Part shown: positions 18,315-28,800 of the stretch, piece after piece
Position numbering within the stretch: position 1 is the first letter of the stretch
How the letters are laid out: each line of letters begins with the position of its first letter
NCBI GenBank assembly: GCA_900473915.1
Contig: UCNG01000009.1
Location: forward strand, 1 to 64,000
Length of the DNA stretch: 64,000 nucleotides
Direction of reading: 5' to 3'
Origin: Hyphomicrobiales bacterium
GTDB taxonomy: Bacteria; Pseudomonadota; Alphaproteobacteria; Rhizobiales; Rhizobiaceae
The notes under the pieces: model-generated
What the model saw: the letters and a program-made list of their open reading frames with translations, nothing else
The model's database searches: none
What the model was told of the DNA's origin: nothing
Program-made: the position numbers and the translations under genes

Positions 18315-19000
18315 ACATCTTCAAACGACCAGCAACCCACTACGGCAAATCGCCGGAACCCGAGACGCCCTATCAGAAGGCCGCTCAAGTCTGGGACGAG
18401 CGCATCGGCTCGGCCCGCGTGCAGGCGAGGAACTGGCGTCTCATGGCCTTCGGCTCCCTGATTCTTTCGGCGGGTTTCGCCTCGGCGCTGGTTTGGCAGT
18501 CCGCACGCGGGACCGTGGTGCCCTGGGTGGTGCAGGTCGATAATCTCGGGCAGGCGCAGACCGTCGCACCGGCCGTTGCCGACTACCGCCCCACCGATCC
18601 GCAGATCGCATGGCATCTCGGCCGCTTCATCGAGCAGGTCCGGTCGATTCCGGCCGACGCCATCATCGTCCGCCAGAACTGGCTTCGCGCCTATGAGTTC
18701 ACCACCGACCGGGGCGCGGCGGCCTTGAACGATTATGCGCGGGCCAACGACCCCTTCACCCGCGTCGGCCGGAGCCAGGTCGCCGTCGAGGTGTCGAGCG
18801 TCATCCGGGCGTCCCCGAACAGCTTCCGCGTCGCCTGGACCGAACGGCACTACGAGAACGGCCAGCTTTCCACCACCGAGCGATGGACCGCGATCCTGAC
18901 CATCGTCATCCAGACGCCGCGCGACGCCGAGCGCCTGCGCGCAAACCCGCTCGGCATCTATGTCAACGCAATCAACTGGTCGCGGGAGATGAGCCAATGA
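18311..19000 (+). CDS. trbF: Conjugative transfer protein TrbF (VirB8 family)
   Basis: A 229-residue bitopic inner-membrane protein. The cytosolic N-terminus and one transmembrane helix (about residues 40-60, RLMAFGSLILSAGFASALVW) precede a periplasmic NTF2-like domain. Family features include VPWVVQVDNLGQAQ and the C-terminal NPLGIYVNAINWSREM. It is a scaffold of the secretion channel. It overlaps trbL and trbG by four bases each. Confidence 0.94.
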   Translation: MNIFKRPATHYGKSPEPETPYQKAAQVWDERIGSARVQARNWRLMAFGSLILSAGFASALVWQSARGTVVPWVVQVDNLGQAQTVAPAVADYRPTDPQIAWHLGRFIEQVRSIPADAIIVRQNWLRAYEFTTDRGAAALNDYARANDPFTRVGRSQVAVEVSSVIRASPNSFRVAWTERHYENGQLSTTERWTAILTIVIQTPRDAERLRANPLGIYVNAINWSREMSQ

Positions 19001-19986
19001 CGCGCGTCATCAGCAAACCGGCCGTTTCCGCATTGCTCCTGTCCGCCACCATGCTGGCCGGCTGCGCCACCAACCGGACGCCGCAATGGAGCTACGACGC
19101 CGAGGTGCCGCCGTTACCCGTGGCGCAGGAGGCCGCGATCGACGACACACCCCGGCCGCTGCATGTGCCGCCGGCCTGGACTGTGGCGCGAGGCGGACAG
19201 GCTGCCGCCACGCCGGCCGGCCGTGTCGAGAACGCCAATGCAGCCGCCCGCGTCGAGCCGCGCCGCGAAGGCTACTACAACGCCATCCAGATCTATCCGT
19301 GGAGCGAAGGTGCGCTCTATCAGGTCTATGCCGCAGTCGGACAGATCACCACCATTGCGCTGGAGCCGGGGGAGAGCCTGACCGGCGCGGGGCCGATCGC
19401 TGCCGGCGACACCGCCCGCTGGATCATCGGCGACACGACAAGTGGAAGCGGGCCGACCCGGCGTGTCCATGTGCTGGTCAAGCCGACGCGGCCGGACATT
19501 TCCACCAACCTCGTCATCACCACTGACCGGCGCATATACCTGATTGAACTGCGCGCACAAGAATCGCTCTACATGCCGGCCGTGGCATGGGCCTATCCTG
19601 CGCCACCGGCAGGCCAGCGCCAGACTGTTCCGGCTGCACCGATCATTCCGGCGGAGGCTGCACGCAACTATCGCTATGGCCTGGCCGGCGACAATCCGCC
19701 GTGGCGGCCCGTCTCGGTCTTTGACGATGGAAGGCGTGTTTACGTGGTGTTCCCGCGCGGGATCGTCCAGGGCGAAATGCCGCCGATCTTCGTACTCGGT
19801 AACGATGGCGAACCGCAGATCGTCAACAGCCGCGTCCATCAGAATGTCCTGATCGTGGACCGCCTGTTCGGCGCCGCCGAGTTGCGCCTCGGCAGCGGCA
19901 ATCGCCAGCAGGTCGTCAGGATTGTCCGCGTCGAGCAAAGACAGGCCGCCGCCCGCGCTGCTGCCATCGGAGATTCCCAATCATGA
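18997..19986 (+). CDS. trbG: Conjugative transfer protein TrbG (VirB9 family)
   Basis: A 329-residue periplasmic/outer-membrane component. An N-terminal lipoprotein-type signal with Cys in LAGCATN is followed by the VirB9/CagX domain (YYNAIQIYPWSEGALYQVYA and the C-terminal PPIFVLGNDGEPQIVNSRV). ATG 18997 overlaps the trbF stop and gives the signal peptide; the longer frame from 18883 is spurious. Partner of TrbI in the core complex. Confidence 0.94.
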   Translation: MTRVISKPAVSALLLSATMLAGCATNRTPQWSYDAEVPPLPVAQEAAIDDTPRPLHVPPAWTVARGGQAAATPAGRVENANAAARVEPRREGYYNAIQIYPWSEGALYQVYAAVGQITTIALEPGESLTGAGPIAAGDTARWIIGDTTSGSGPTRRVHVLVKPTRPDISTNLVITTDRRIYLIELRAQESLYMPAVAWAYPAPPAGQRQTVPAAPIIPAEAARNYRYGLAGDNPPWRPVSVFDDGRRVYVVFPRGIVQGEMPPIFVLGNDGEPQIVNSRVHQNVLIVDRLFGAAELRLGSGNRQQVVRIVRVEQRQAAARAAAIGDSQS

Positions 19987-21119
19987 CCGACACCACCATC
20001 GCGGACACCACCAAACCCATGCGGTTGCGCGCCGATCCGCCCCGCGTGACCCGCCTGTCCCGCAAGATGCTGGCAGGTGTCGGAGCCGTCGCGCTGCTCG
20101 GCATTGGCGGCGCGCTCATTTACGCCCTCCAGACCCGCGATACAGGTCCGAGCGGCGAAGAACTCTATTCGACCGAGAACCGACCGACAGCCGATGGCCT
20201 GAGAGAATTGCCTTCCGACTACACCGGCCCGGTCCTCGGGCCGCCACTGCCCGGCGATCTCGGTCGTCCGATCCTTGACGCGCAGAACAGAGGCCAGCCG
20301 GTTGCGCCGCCTGTCATCACGACACCTGCCGTCGACCCCGAGGAAGAAAGCCGCCGCGCCGAGGAGGAAGCGGCGCGCCTGAGCAATGTGTTCTTCCAGT
20401 CAGGGCTACGCACAGGTGCATCAGCCGATGCGACCATTCCCGTCCCTGGCGGTCCTGGTGCGCAAGTCAGCGGGACCGGACAGAACCCGCACGCCGCTTT
20501 CCTGGGCGGTCCGGTGGACCGCCAGACCGTCGCTCCGGATCGCGTCACGCCGCCGGCATCGCCTTGGATCCTACAGGCAGGGTCTGTCATCCCGGCCGCG
20601 CTCATCACCGGCATCCGCTCGGACCTGCCGGGCCAGATCATCGCGCAGGTCACCGAGAACGTTTATGACAGTCCGACGGGTTCGCTTCCCCTGATCCCGC
20701 AGGGCACCCGGATCATCGGCCAATATGATGACAGCGTGATTTTCGGTCAGCGCCGCGTACTCCTGGTGTGGAATCGCCTGATCCTGCCTGGCGGCCGTTC
20801 CATCGTCCTCGAACGTCTGCCCGGAGCGGACGCTTCCGGCTATGCCGGACTTGAGGACGGGGTGGACTACCACTGGTGGGATCTGATGAAGGCCGCCGGC
20901 CTGTCCACGTTGCTCGCGGTCGGCGCGGAACTGGCGACCGACGACGAGGATCGACTGATCCGTGCCATCCGTGATGGCGCGCAGGATGCCGTCAATCAGG
21001 CCGGGCAGCAGATCATCCAGCGTCAGCTGCAGGTTGTGCCGACGCTGACCATCCGCCCCGGCTTCCCGGTCAGGATCATCGTCACTCGTGACCTCATATT
21101 CGAGCCTGCAGGAGGTTGA
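19983..21119 (+). CDS. trbI: Conjugative transfer protein TrbI (VirB10 family)
   Basis: A 378-residue protein spanning the envelope. The cytosolic N-terminus, one transmembrane helix (about residues 30-48, KMLAGVGAVALLGIGGALIY) and a Pro-rich stretch lead to the C-terminal VirB10 beta-barrel domain (WILQAGSVIPAALITGIRSD, QGTRIIGQYDDSVIFGQRR). It forms the inner ring of the channel's core complex. A second, decayed copy of its 3' part lies at 32270-32761. Confidence 0.95.
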   Translation: MTDTTIADTTKPMRLRADPPRVTRLSRKMLAGVGAVALLGIGGALIYALQTRDTGPSGEELYSTENRPTADGLRELPSDYTGPVLGPPLPGDLGRPILDAQNRGQPVAPPVITTPAVDPEEESRRAEEEAARLSNVFFQSGLRTGASADATIPVPGGPGAQVSGTGQNPHAAFLGGPVDRQTVAPDRVTPPASPWILQAGSVIPAALITGIRSDLPGQIIAQVTENVYDSPTGSLPLIPQGTRIIGQYDDSVIFGQRRVLLVWNRLILPGGRSIVLERLPGADASGYAGLEDGVDYHWWDLMKAAGLSTLLAVGAELATDDEDRLIRAIRDGAQDAVNQAGQQIIQRQLQVVPTLTIRPGFPVRIIVTRDLIFEPAGG

Positions 21120-21121
21120 CC

Positions 21122-21343
21122 ATGACGAAACTGAAACTCGGTCCTATCATCGAAGACAAGCCCGTAAAGGTGACAGTGGAACTGCCGGGAGCGCTTCACC
21201 GCAATCTGGTCGCCTATGCGGAGGTGCTGGCCCGCGAAAGCGGCCAGCCGGTCGCCGATCCGGTGAGGCTGATCGTACCGATGCTGGAGCGGTTCATCGC
21301 TACGGATCGCGGCTTCGCAAAGGCACGGCGCACTTCCGGCTGA
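21122..21343 (+). CDS. DUF2274 protein downstream of trbI
   Basis: A 73-residue protein starting MTKLKLGPIIEDKPVKVTVE, the DUF2274 family regularly found directly after trbI. It looks like a small ribbon-helix-helix-type domain (KVTVELPGALHRNLVAYAEVLA). GGAGG six bases upstream supports ATG 21122. It closes the trb operon. A divergent second copy is at 32764-32997. Function unknown. Confidence 0.82.
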   Translation: MTKLKLGPIIEDKPVKVTVELPGALHRNLVAYAEVLARESGQPVADPVRLIVPMLERFIATDRGFAKARRTSG

Positions 21344-21440
21344 CCCGCATCAGGACTGCGCCGTCGCCAGAAGACGGGAACTTCGTCCACCGGTTTGACG
21401 ATGAGAGTCCGTCCGCTGTCTCGCCGCGGCGGGCCAGCCT

Positions 21441-21575
21441 ATGTTTGAAGGCGATCTGTTCAGTTCCTCCCCGCGTCAGATCGCAGCTGGTGACAATAAA
21501 ACAGCTGCTTCGGAGGAGAATCCGTTGCACCGAGACTCATCGTGCATCATTGTGTTGCAGGAAAGCTGCAAATAG
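21441..21575 (+). CDS. Possible 44-residue ORF before the methyltransferase operon
   Basis: An ATG frame (MFEGDLFSSSPRQIAAGDN...) ends at a TAG six bases before the ribbon-helix-helix gene. It has no clear ribosome site and no recognised relatives. It may be a leader or chance; listed because it fills the otherwise empty 237-base gap after DUF2274, where the promoter of the next operon must also lie. Confidence 0.2.
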   Translation: MFEGDLFSSSPRQIAAGDNKTAASEENPLHRDSSCIIVLQESCK

Positions 21576-21580
21576 GCTAA

Positions 21581-21847
21581 ATGGAACATAATAAGAACAT
21601 AGTGGTGTCTCCCATGTCAGGAAAGCATAAAAAGTTTGGCCCGCGTCTCACGGTCAGTCTGACTGGCGGTGACTATGACGCTCTTTCGGCGCTCGCGGAG
21701 AAGGATGACGTGTCGGTGTCCTGGGTCGTGCGCCGTGCGATTGACGAATATCTCGAAAACCACCACCACGAGGTCGAGCCGGCATTGCCGCTGCGCGTGC
21801 TTCAGAAGGCGGAGAGGTCGGCCCATCTGGCAGGCCACAAGCAATGA
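21581..21847 (+). CDS. Ribbon-helix-helix DNA-binding protein, first gene of the methyltransferase/PHP-ATPase operon
   Basis: An 88-residue protein with an Arc/CopG-type fold: GPRLTVSLTGGDYDALSALA (strand and helix 1), then VSVSWVVRRAIDEYLENHHH (helix 2). The ATG at 21581 or at 21614 (MSGKHKKFGPR) could be the start. Its TGA overlaps the ATG of the methyltransferase (ATGA), so it belongs to that operon and is probably its autoregulator, limiting expression of potentially toxic proteins (inference). Confidence 0.7.
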   Translation: MEHNKNIVVSPMSGKHKKFGPRLTVSLTGGDYDALSALAEKDDVSVSWVVRRAIDEYLENHHHEVEPALPLRVLQKAERSAHLAGHKQ

Positions 21848-23718
21848 TCGACGGGGGGAAGCCAGTGAAGCGCGCGAACGAATCGGAACACAGAACAACG
21901 GCAATGGCGCGGCCCGAGGTCAGCGTTCTGTATGAGCGCGCCCTGCCGGCAAAGCGCACAGGTCCTCTTTACGGCGCGTTTCCGTACCCGACAAAGATCT
22001 CACCCGATGCGATCGCCCTCTATATCGCCTCCCATACAAAACCCGGCGACACCGTTTTCGACGGGTTTGCCGGTAGTGGCACGACCGGCCTTGCAGCCCT
22101 GCTTTGCGAAAACCCTTCCGATGAACTCCGGGCCGAAGCGAAGCGGCTTGGGCTCAAGGTCGAGTGGGGCGCGCGCAACGCCGTGCTCTACGAACTTGGT
22201 GCGCTCGGTGCTTTTGTCGGCAGAACGCTGACCAATCCGCCTGAACCCAAAGCCTTCCAGAAGGCCGCTGACCGCATCCTTCGCGACGCCGAACGCGACA
22301 CCGGCTGGATGTACGAAGCGATTGATCCCGACGGCAAGAAGGGGGCGATCCGCCATGCCGTCTGGACCGACGTTTTGCGCTGCCCCGCCTGCCGGAGGCA
22401 AGCGACGCTATGGGATTCGTGCGTTTCGCTCGATCCGGCGCGTATCGACTCCGTGTTCCGGTGCCCGCGCTGCGCCCATGAAGCCGCCTTTGATGAGGTG
22501 GAACGGCTTACCGAAACCGTCGCCGACGATGTTACGGGAGAAGATACTGAGCGCAGGGCGCGCAAAATTGCCCGCATTTACGGCGTCACCGGCAAGCAGC
22601 GATGGTCGCGTTCAGCGACGAAGGCCGATGTGGCGTTGCTGGACCGCATCGCGCGGGAGCCGATCCCGGATTGTGTGCCGAATGTCCTAATTCCGTGGGG
22701 TGATCTTTACCGTCGTGGCTACCATCAGGGCATCACGCACCTGCATCATTTCTACACGCGCCGGAATCTGATCGTGTTCGCCCGCCTGTGGAAATTGGCG
22801 GGAGCGTACGAAGGCAGCCTGCGCGATGCGCTGCGCTTCTGGCTGCTCAGTTACAACGCGTCGCATGCGACCGTGATGACCCGCGTCGTCGCGAAGTCCG
22901 GGCAAAAGGATCTTGTGGTGACAAGCGCCCAGCCCGGCGTCCTCTATATCAGCGGGCTGCCGGTCGAGAAAAACCTCTTTGCCGGACTGAAACGCAAGCT
23001 CAAGACCATCGCGGAGGCATTCTCGGTTATCCATGGCCGTGCCGGCAAGGTCGAGGTCTACCGCAAGTCGAGCTGCGCGGTCGATTTGCCCGATGCCAGC
23101 ATTGACTACGTTTTCACCGATCCGCCGTTCGGCGGAAATATCCCCTACGCCGAGATCAGCTTCATCAACGAAGCCTGGCTTGGAAGCTATACCGACCGCG
23201 CGGACGAGATCATTGTCAGCGAAAGTCAGCAAAAGACGATCACGCAGTATCAGGAGCTCCTGACTGCGGCCCTTTCCGAGGTCCATCGGATTCTCAAGCC
23301 GGACGGACAGGCGACCCTTGTCTTCCATTCCGCGTCGGCAGACGTGTGGAATGCGCTTCAGGCCGCCTACAGCGATGCCGGATTCAACGTCGAATGCGCC
23401 GGCGTGCTGGACAAGACGCAGGGCAGCTTCAAGCAGGTCACCACGGCGGGCGCAGTCCGTGGCGATCCGGTTCTGTTACTTGGGAAAGAGCCGGCTGCCC
23501 AAGGCGCGGCAGACGAATGTGTCTGGATCGTCGCACAGCAGCTCAGTCAGGCGGCGCTGGGGCTCGATCCCTCCGAGCAGACTCCGCAGCGGCTTTATTC
23601 ACGGCTTGTCAGCTATTTTCTGACCAGTCATCAAAAAGTGCCGCTCGACGCAGACGACTTCTATCGCTGGCACGATGCGCAGCAAACGGCGAAGGTAGCC
23701 GACTGTGCCGGGGCCTGA
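21844..23718 (+). CDS. DNA methyltransferase-like protein with zinc ribbon (COG1743/DUF1156-related)
   Basis: A 624-residue predicted SAM-dependent DNA methylase. SAM-binding motif FAGSGTTG lies at about residue 73 and the catalytic motif TDPPFGGNIPY at about residue 425. An insertion carries two Cys pairs (CPAC near 180, CPRC near 212), a likely zinc ribbon. The motif spacing resembles large adenine-specific methylases of the DUF1156/COG1743 type, although the N-terminal DUF1156 is not evident. It modifies DNA, probably adenine, in an unknown sequence. It overlaps the RHH gene by four bases and the next methyltransferase by fourteen. Confidence 0.8.
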   Translation: MIDGGKPVKRANESEHRTTAMARPEVSVLYERALPAKRTGPLYGAFPYPTKISPDAIALYIASHTKPGDTVFDGFAGSGTTGLAALLCENPSDELRAEAKRLGLKVEWGARNAVLYELGALGAFVGRTLTNPPEPKAFQKAADRILRDAERDTGWMYEAIDPDGKKGAIRHAVWTDVLRCPACRRQATLWDSCVSLDPARIDSVFRCPRCAHEAAFDEVERLTETVADDVTGEDTERRARKIARIYGVTGKQRWSRSATKADVALLDRIAREPIPDCVPNVLIPWGDLYRRGYHQGITHLHHFYTRRNLIVFARLWKLAGAYEGSLRDALRFWLLSYNASHATVMTRVVAKSGQKDLVVTSAQPGVLYISGLPVEKNLFAGLKRKLKTIAEAFSVIHGRAGKVEVYRKSSCAVDLPDASIDYVFTDPPFGGNIPYAEISFINEAWLGSYTDRADEIIVSESQQKTITQYQELLTAALSEVHRILKPDGQATLVFHSASADVWNALQAAYSDAGFNVECAGVLDKTQGSFKQVTTAGAVRGDPVLLLGKEPAAQGAADECVWIVAQQLSQAALGLDPSEQTPQRLYSRLVSYFLTSHQKVPLDADDFYRWHDAQQTAKVADCAGA

Positions 23719-25813
23719 TGCGCACGCACTGATCCGCGGCGAGGCACGCGCCTTTGAAGAGGCGCTGCCTTCTGCGCAGCGAAAGGACCTCGGCCAGTTT
23801 TTCACGGGCATTCTGCTCGGGCGCGTACTCGCGCATCTGGTCGTTGAGAGCGACACCAGGCGCATCCTCGACCCGATGGGGGGCAGCGGCGATCTGCTTG
23901 ACGCGGCACACGAAGCCGCTGCCGCAAGCGATGTAACGCCGGAACGGCTGGACGCCATCGAGATCGACCAAGCGACTGCCGCGATGTGCAAGACGCGGCT
24001 TCAGCGCATTTGCAATGACACGGGCACCGCACCCCTTGTCCTTTGCGCCGATGCCTTCGAACCGGCCATCTATGATGCGTTGCCGGAAACCGGCTATGAC
24101 CTTGTCATTACGAACCCGCCTTATGTTCGCTACCAGTCGCTCAACGGCCGGGCGGATAAAGTCCGGCTGGGACTTTCATCGATAGCGAACCGGCGTCTCT
24201 CCGAGCCTTCCCGAAACGTCTGGAGGGCATTGGTCAACGGGTACTCGGGACTCGCCGACCTGTCCGTCCCGTCATGGCTTCTAGCCGCCCTGTTGGTCAG
24301 GCCCGGGGGGCGCCTTGCGCTTGTCGTACCGGCCACCTGGCGCTCGCGCGCCTATGCCGATGTTATCCGCTACCTGCTGCTGCGCTGCTTCCGGGTTGAA
24401 CTGATCGTCGAGGATACACAGCCGGGCTGGTTTTCGGATGCGCTTGTGCGCACGCATCTTATCGTAGCCCGGCGCCTTCACGACGACGAAATCGCAGAAC
24501 CCGTCAGCGCGCGCGGCCCTTTGCCGGCGGCCGTTTGGGCGCAGGTTGCGCCGGAGGCCGCGTCCTCCATGTCATTGGTCGGGCGTGCGTTTGCCGGAGA
24601 GCAGCCCGAGGCGGATTTCGCGGCATGGTGCTACGGCGGCGAGCGGCCCAACGTTACTGGCATCAGCGCCCGCTCGTTCTCTCTTGATGATGAATGGCAC
24701 GCGCTGCGCGCCCAGGCCGTCGGGCGGCCCTGGATGGCGGCACTTGAGCAGGCCGGGCCGGACCTTCCCTTGTTCGGCCGAACCCAGACAACAGCCGTCC
24801 CTGTGCCCGAAGCGCTCCGGGACCTGCTGCCGGAATCGTTTGACGGGCAGGCACTGCGCACACTCGATGATGCCGGTATTTGCGCGGGCCAGGGTTTGCG
24901 GACGGGCTGCAACCGGTTCTTTTACGTCAGGCTGGTCGAAGAGGCTGGCGGATCGCGCGCGATGATCGAGACCGATCCGGTGCTTGGCGCGCGTACGTTG
25001 CTTGTGCCGGCGGATGCCTTGCAGCCGGTCCTCCACCGGCAGGCTGATCTTGAGACGTGGCGCAGCGGGCGGCTGCCCGCCACGCGCGTTCTCGACCTAC
25101 GCCGCTTGGTGCTGCCCGAGGATATGGATGCGGTACGCGCGGCCGCGAAGCCCCTTGCACTGAATGACGACGCGGTACCGGCGCTCATGCCGGAGGAGCT
25201 CGCCGCCCATGTGCGGAAAGCCGGTAATACCTCAATCGGGAAGGGCGCAAATGCGCATACGGTTTCAAACCTGTCGGCGGTCCGAACGAATATCCGCCCG
25301 GCGCGGCGCGGGACGCTGCCGCGCTTCTGGTACATGCTCCCCGATTTCATGCCGCGCCACCTGCCGCAGGCATTTGTGCCGCGGATCATTCATACCGCGC
25401 CCTACGTCTACACGAATCGCGATCCGGCCATTCTTATCGATGCCAACTTCTCGACATTCTGGACCGAGGGAGAGACCTGGACTGCCGCCGGCCTGGCGGC
25501 TTTGCTGAACAGCGCATGGTGCCGCGCCGTCATGGAAGCGACGGGTACGCCGCTTGGCGGCGGCGCGCTGAAACTCGAAGCCGTTCATCTTCGCAAGATG
25601 GCTGTGCCGCATCTTGCACCGGCTGCGGTCGAAAGCCTCAATGCAGCCGGGCAATCAACGCCCGACCGCCGGGACGAGCGAACAATCGACCGGATCGTTC
25701 TTCGCGCGGTGCTGACCGGCAATCCCTCCGACTCTGAAATCGACGCCTTCGCAGAGCGCCTTGACGCGCGCCGTGCTGCACTAGGCGCAGCCCGCCAAAG
25801 AGGTGCAGCATGA
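23705..25813 (+). CDS. N6-adenine DNA methyltransferase, Eco57I/TaqI-like
   Basis: A 702-residue protein. Motif I (ILDPMGGSGDLLDAA) lies near residue 57 and motif IV, the catalytic NPPY (VITNPPYVRYQSLNG), near residue 139, in the normal order of gamma-class N6-adenine methylases. The remaining about 450 residues would hold a target-recognition domain, with GICAGQGLRTGCNRFFYVRL typical of Eco57I-like enzymes. The GTG at 23705 starts inside the previous gene, and no better start precedes the conserved region. Its stop overlaps the next gene's ATG (ATGA). No nuclease motif was recognised here. Confidence 0.82.
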   Translation: MPGPDAHALIRGEARAFEEALPSAQRKDLGQFFTGILLGRVLAHLVVESDTRRILDPMGGSGDLLDAAHEAAAASDVTPERLDAIEIDQATAAMCKTRLQRICNDTGTAPLVLCADAFEPAIYDALPETGYDLVITNPPYVRYQSLNGRADKVRLGLSSIANRRLSEPSRNVWRALVNGYSGLADLSVPSWLLAALLVRPGGRLALVVPATWRSRAYADVIRYLLLRCFRVELIVEDTQPGWFSDALVRTHLIVARRLHDDEIAEPVSARGPLPAAVWAQVAPEAASSMSLVGRAFAGEQPEADFAAWCYGGERPNVTGISARSFSLDDEWHALRAQAVGRPWMAALEQAGPDLPLFGRTQTTAVPVPEALRDLLPESFDGQALRTLDDAGICAGQGLRTGCNRFFYVRLVEEAGGSRAMIETDPVLGARTLLVPADALQPVLHRQADLETWRSGRLPATRVLDLRRLVLPEDMDAVRAAAKPLALNDDAVPALMPEELAAHVRKAGNTSIGKGANAHTVSNLSAVRTNIRPARRGTLPRFWYMLPDFMPRHLPQAFVPRIIHTAPYVYTNRDPAILIDANFSTFWTEGETWTAAGLAALLNSAWCRAVMEATGTPLGGGALKLEAVHLRKMAVPHLAPAAVESLNAAGQSTPDRRDERTIDRIVLRAVLTGNPSDSEIDAFAERLDARRAALGAARQRGAA

Positions 25814-28800
25814 GTGCCGACGTGAACCAGGCCCGCGAAGCCATCCTGCGCTGCCGCGCGCTGCGGCAGAAAGGAGCCGTCGAGGCCGTGCTGCGCGGCG
25901 AGTTCCAGTCCTGGCTGCGCCGCATCTTTCCCGATGCCGGGGACGAACGCTGGATCAATCACTATGGCGAGGGCGCGGAGGCGCACGCCAAAGTCGGGGT
26001 TGCCGGCGGCGCCCTTGCCAACCGCTTCATCGACAATCTGATCGGCTCGACAACGATCGAGTACGAAGCAGACCTGCGTATTCCCGCGAAGCGTGAGGAA
26101 GGATTCGGGCAGGTCAAGGAACACGCGGCAGGGCTCATCCGCAGCGGCGTTCCGATATCCCAGGTGCGCGGCATCCTGTCCGACACGGTGGACTGGTACG
26201 CCTACGATGTTGTGCTCGATCCGGGCATTGAGCCCGGTGACTGTACCGTCGATGATATCGAGCTTGTCGAAGTCGAAGCGTTTGAGCCGGCGGCTGACGA
26301 TGAGCCGACCGCCGAGCGGCTGACGCTTTTTCTCCGCCGGCATCTGGCCCGCGAGCAATCCCGTCCGCTGATCGCCGACAACCTTGCCTTCGATCTTGGA
26401 CTTGAGAGTCCGGCCTACAGGCGCAATGTCGATGCGCTTACCGGGCTGGTTCAGGCTGGCCGCGACGCCGATCCATCGATTGCGCTTGCGACCGATCTCT
26501 GGTCTCATTTCGTTGATCATCTCGAAGGAGAAGGCGGTCCCTTTCGTATCGGCCCGTATGTTGACGAGGTTTATCTCACGATCCTGGCACGTCTTCTGAG
26601 CGCCAATGCGCTTGCAGGGTCAGCCATCGTCAGTGACGACGATGAACTCCGGGCCATCTTGAACGGCTCCTTTTTTCAGAATGAGTACCAGCTCGATAAC
26701 CTGGTTGAGAAAGATTACTTCGGCTGGATTGCGGAACCCGCCCATATTGCCGGATTCCTGCCGGTTGCCCGTGAAATCCAGCGCGATCTTTATGCCTACG
26801 ATTTTGGCCGGCGGGCGGAAGAAGACCTTTTCGGCCGCCTGATGGCGCAGCTTGCGCGCCGCAGCCAGCGCAAGCTGCTCGGACAGGAATGGACGCCGTC
26901 ATGGCTCGCGCGCCATCTGGCCGAGCGCTGTCTTGACGATCTTCCGGACGGTGAGGAACCCGAGATCGTCGATATGTGCTGCGGTTCCGGCGCGATCCTC
27001 GCCGAGGTGATCAAGGCGGTGAAAGCCCGCTATGGCTATGAGGATATCGCCCGTCTCGGCAGCGTCGCGACAGGCTTTGATATCGATCCGCTGGCCGTTG
27101 CGTTCGCCAAAACAACGTGGGTCATTACCCTCGCTGACGAAATCAACGGGGCGGGCGGCCCCGTCACGATCCCGATCTATCACGCCGACTCCCTGTTCGC
27201 CGTCACACCGGTATCGGCATCGCTGCCGATGCTGGGCGAGAGCGAAAAGATCGATATCACGCTCGACGGTGAAACCATCCAGTTGCCCGCGGGCCTTTTG
27301 CAGCCGGACCATCGCGAGCTGTTCGACGCGCTCATCGACTGGGCCTACGACGAAGCGCAGCAGTCCGGTGGCGTGCCGCCGACGGAAGATAATGCGCGGA
27401 CCACGCTTGATACGGCGGCTGCCGCCTCCAACGTAACCCTGTCGCAAGACCTGCGGGAGGCTTCGGCTCAGGCCCTACTGGCGCTTGCCCGGCGCATGAA
27501 AGAACTCGCTGACGCCGGGCGCAACGGCATCTGGGCTTTCATTCTGCGCAACACCTACAGGCCGGGCCTGCTCGCCGGACGGTTCAATGGGCTTGTTTCC
27601 AATCCGCCGTGGCTCGCCATGAGCGCGCTTGCCGACAATCCCTACCGTGACCTGCTCTCGCGCCGCGCAGCTCTGTATGGCGTGCGGCCCGCCGGGCAGT
27701 CTTTCCTCCATCTTGAATTGGGCACGACCCACCTGCTTCATGCCGTTGACCGGTATCTCAAGCCGGGCGCGGCGGTTGCGTGCCTTGTCCCCGGCACCAT
27801 CCTGAACGGCAATCACCACGAGAAGTTTCGCCAGCGGGGCTATATCGCCAGCGACCGGCCGGTGGCGTTCAACGTCACTGAAATCTGGCAGGTCGCTCCC
27901 GGCACCTTCAAATATCCGGGCGCGGCGCTCATCGGAAAGAAGGGTGCCGACATTGCCGCTGTGGACCATCCGGTCGGCGCGGGGGCGGTCGCACGACCGG
28001 ATGATGTCGAGACGGTGGACTTTGCCATTCGTCAGATAGGCACGACCCGCACCGCATGGGTTCTTGAGAAAGGCGGGCTGCCGGCGGCGCCGGCCGGCGG
28101 CGACGAAGTCTCCCGGCAGGGCGCGGACATTATGCCCCGCAGCACAGTGTGCATCGAAATCCTCAATGACACCGGCAACGAATACCGGGTTGATACGCCC
28201 GGACCCGGTTCGGAATGGGGCTTCACCCTCAAGCAGGCCAAAGAGTTCAAAGGCGAAAAGTTTCCCGGCTATGTCGCGCCGCGCTTTATCCACCGGATGG
28301 CGCAGTCGGAGAATCTGCTGCCCTTCGTCTTTGGATCGCACCGTGCACCGGTCGCCATTCCGGCCTGCCGGGATGGGAGCGGGGCGTGGCAGATTTACGA
28401 GCCTGCCGATATCCGGCGCATGGGTTTCACCCGCACCGCTCGCCGGTTCACGCAAATCAATGACAAGCTTGCGACTATCGGTGACAGCACACTCGCCTAC
28501 CGCATCGACTTTCGGCGCAAGCTTTCCATTCAGGATTTCGGCGACGACGGCTTTGTCGTGTTGTCCGGCGCCGGCGGCAAGCATATCTGCGCTGCCTGTT
28601 TACCCGTTGACGAGGCGGCGGCGCTCGTCATCGACCAGACCCTTTACTGGCAGGTTGTCGCGGAGGAAGACGATGCCTGGTTCAGGACTGGCTTCCTCAA
28701 CAGCGCGGCTCTGACAGAAGCGATCCTGCCGTTCAATCCCGAGGGGGATTTCGGGCCGCGTCATATCCATACGCTCCCCTATCGCCTGATGCCGCCGTAC

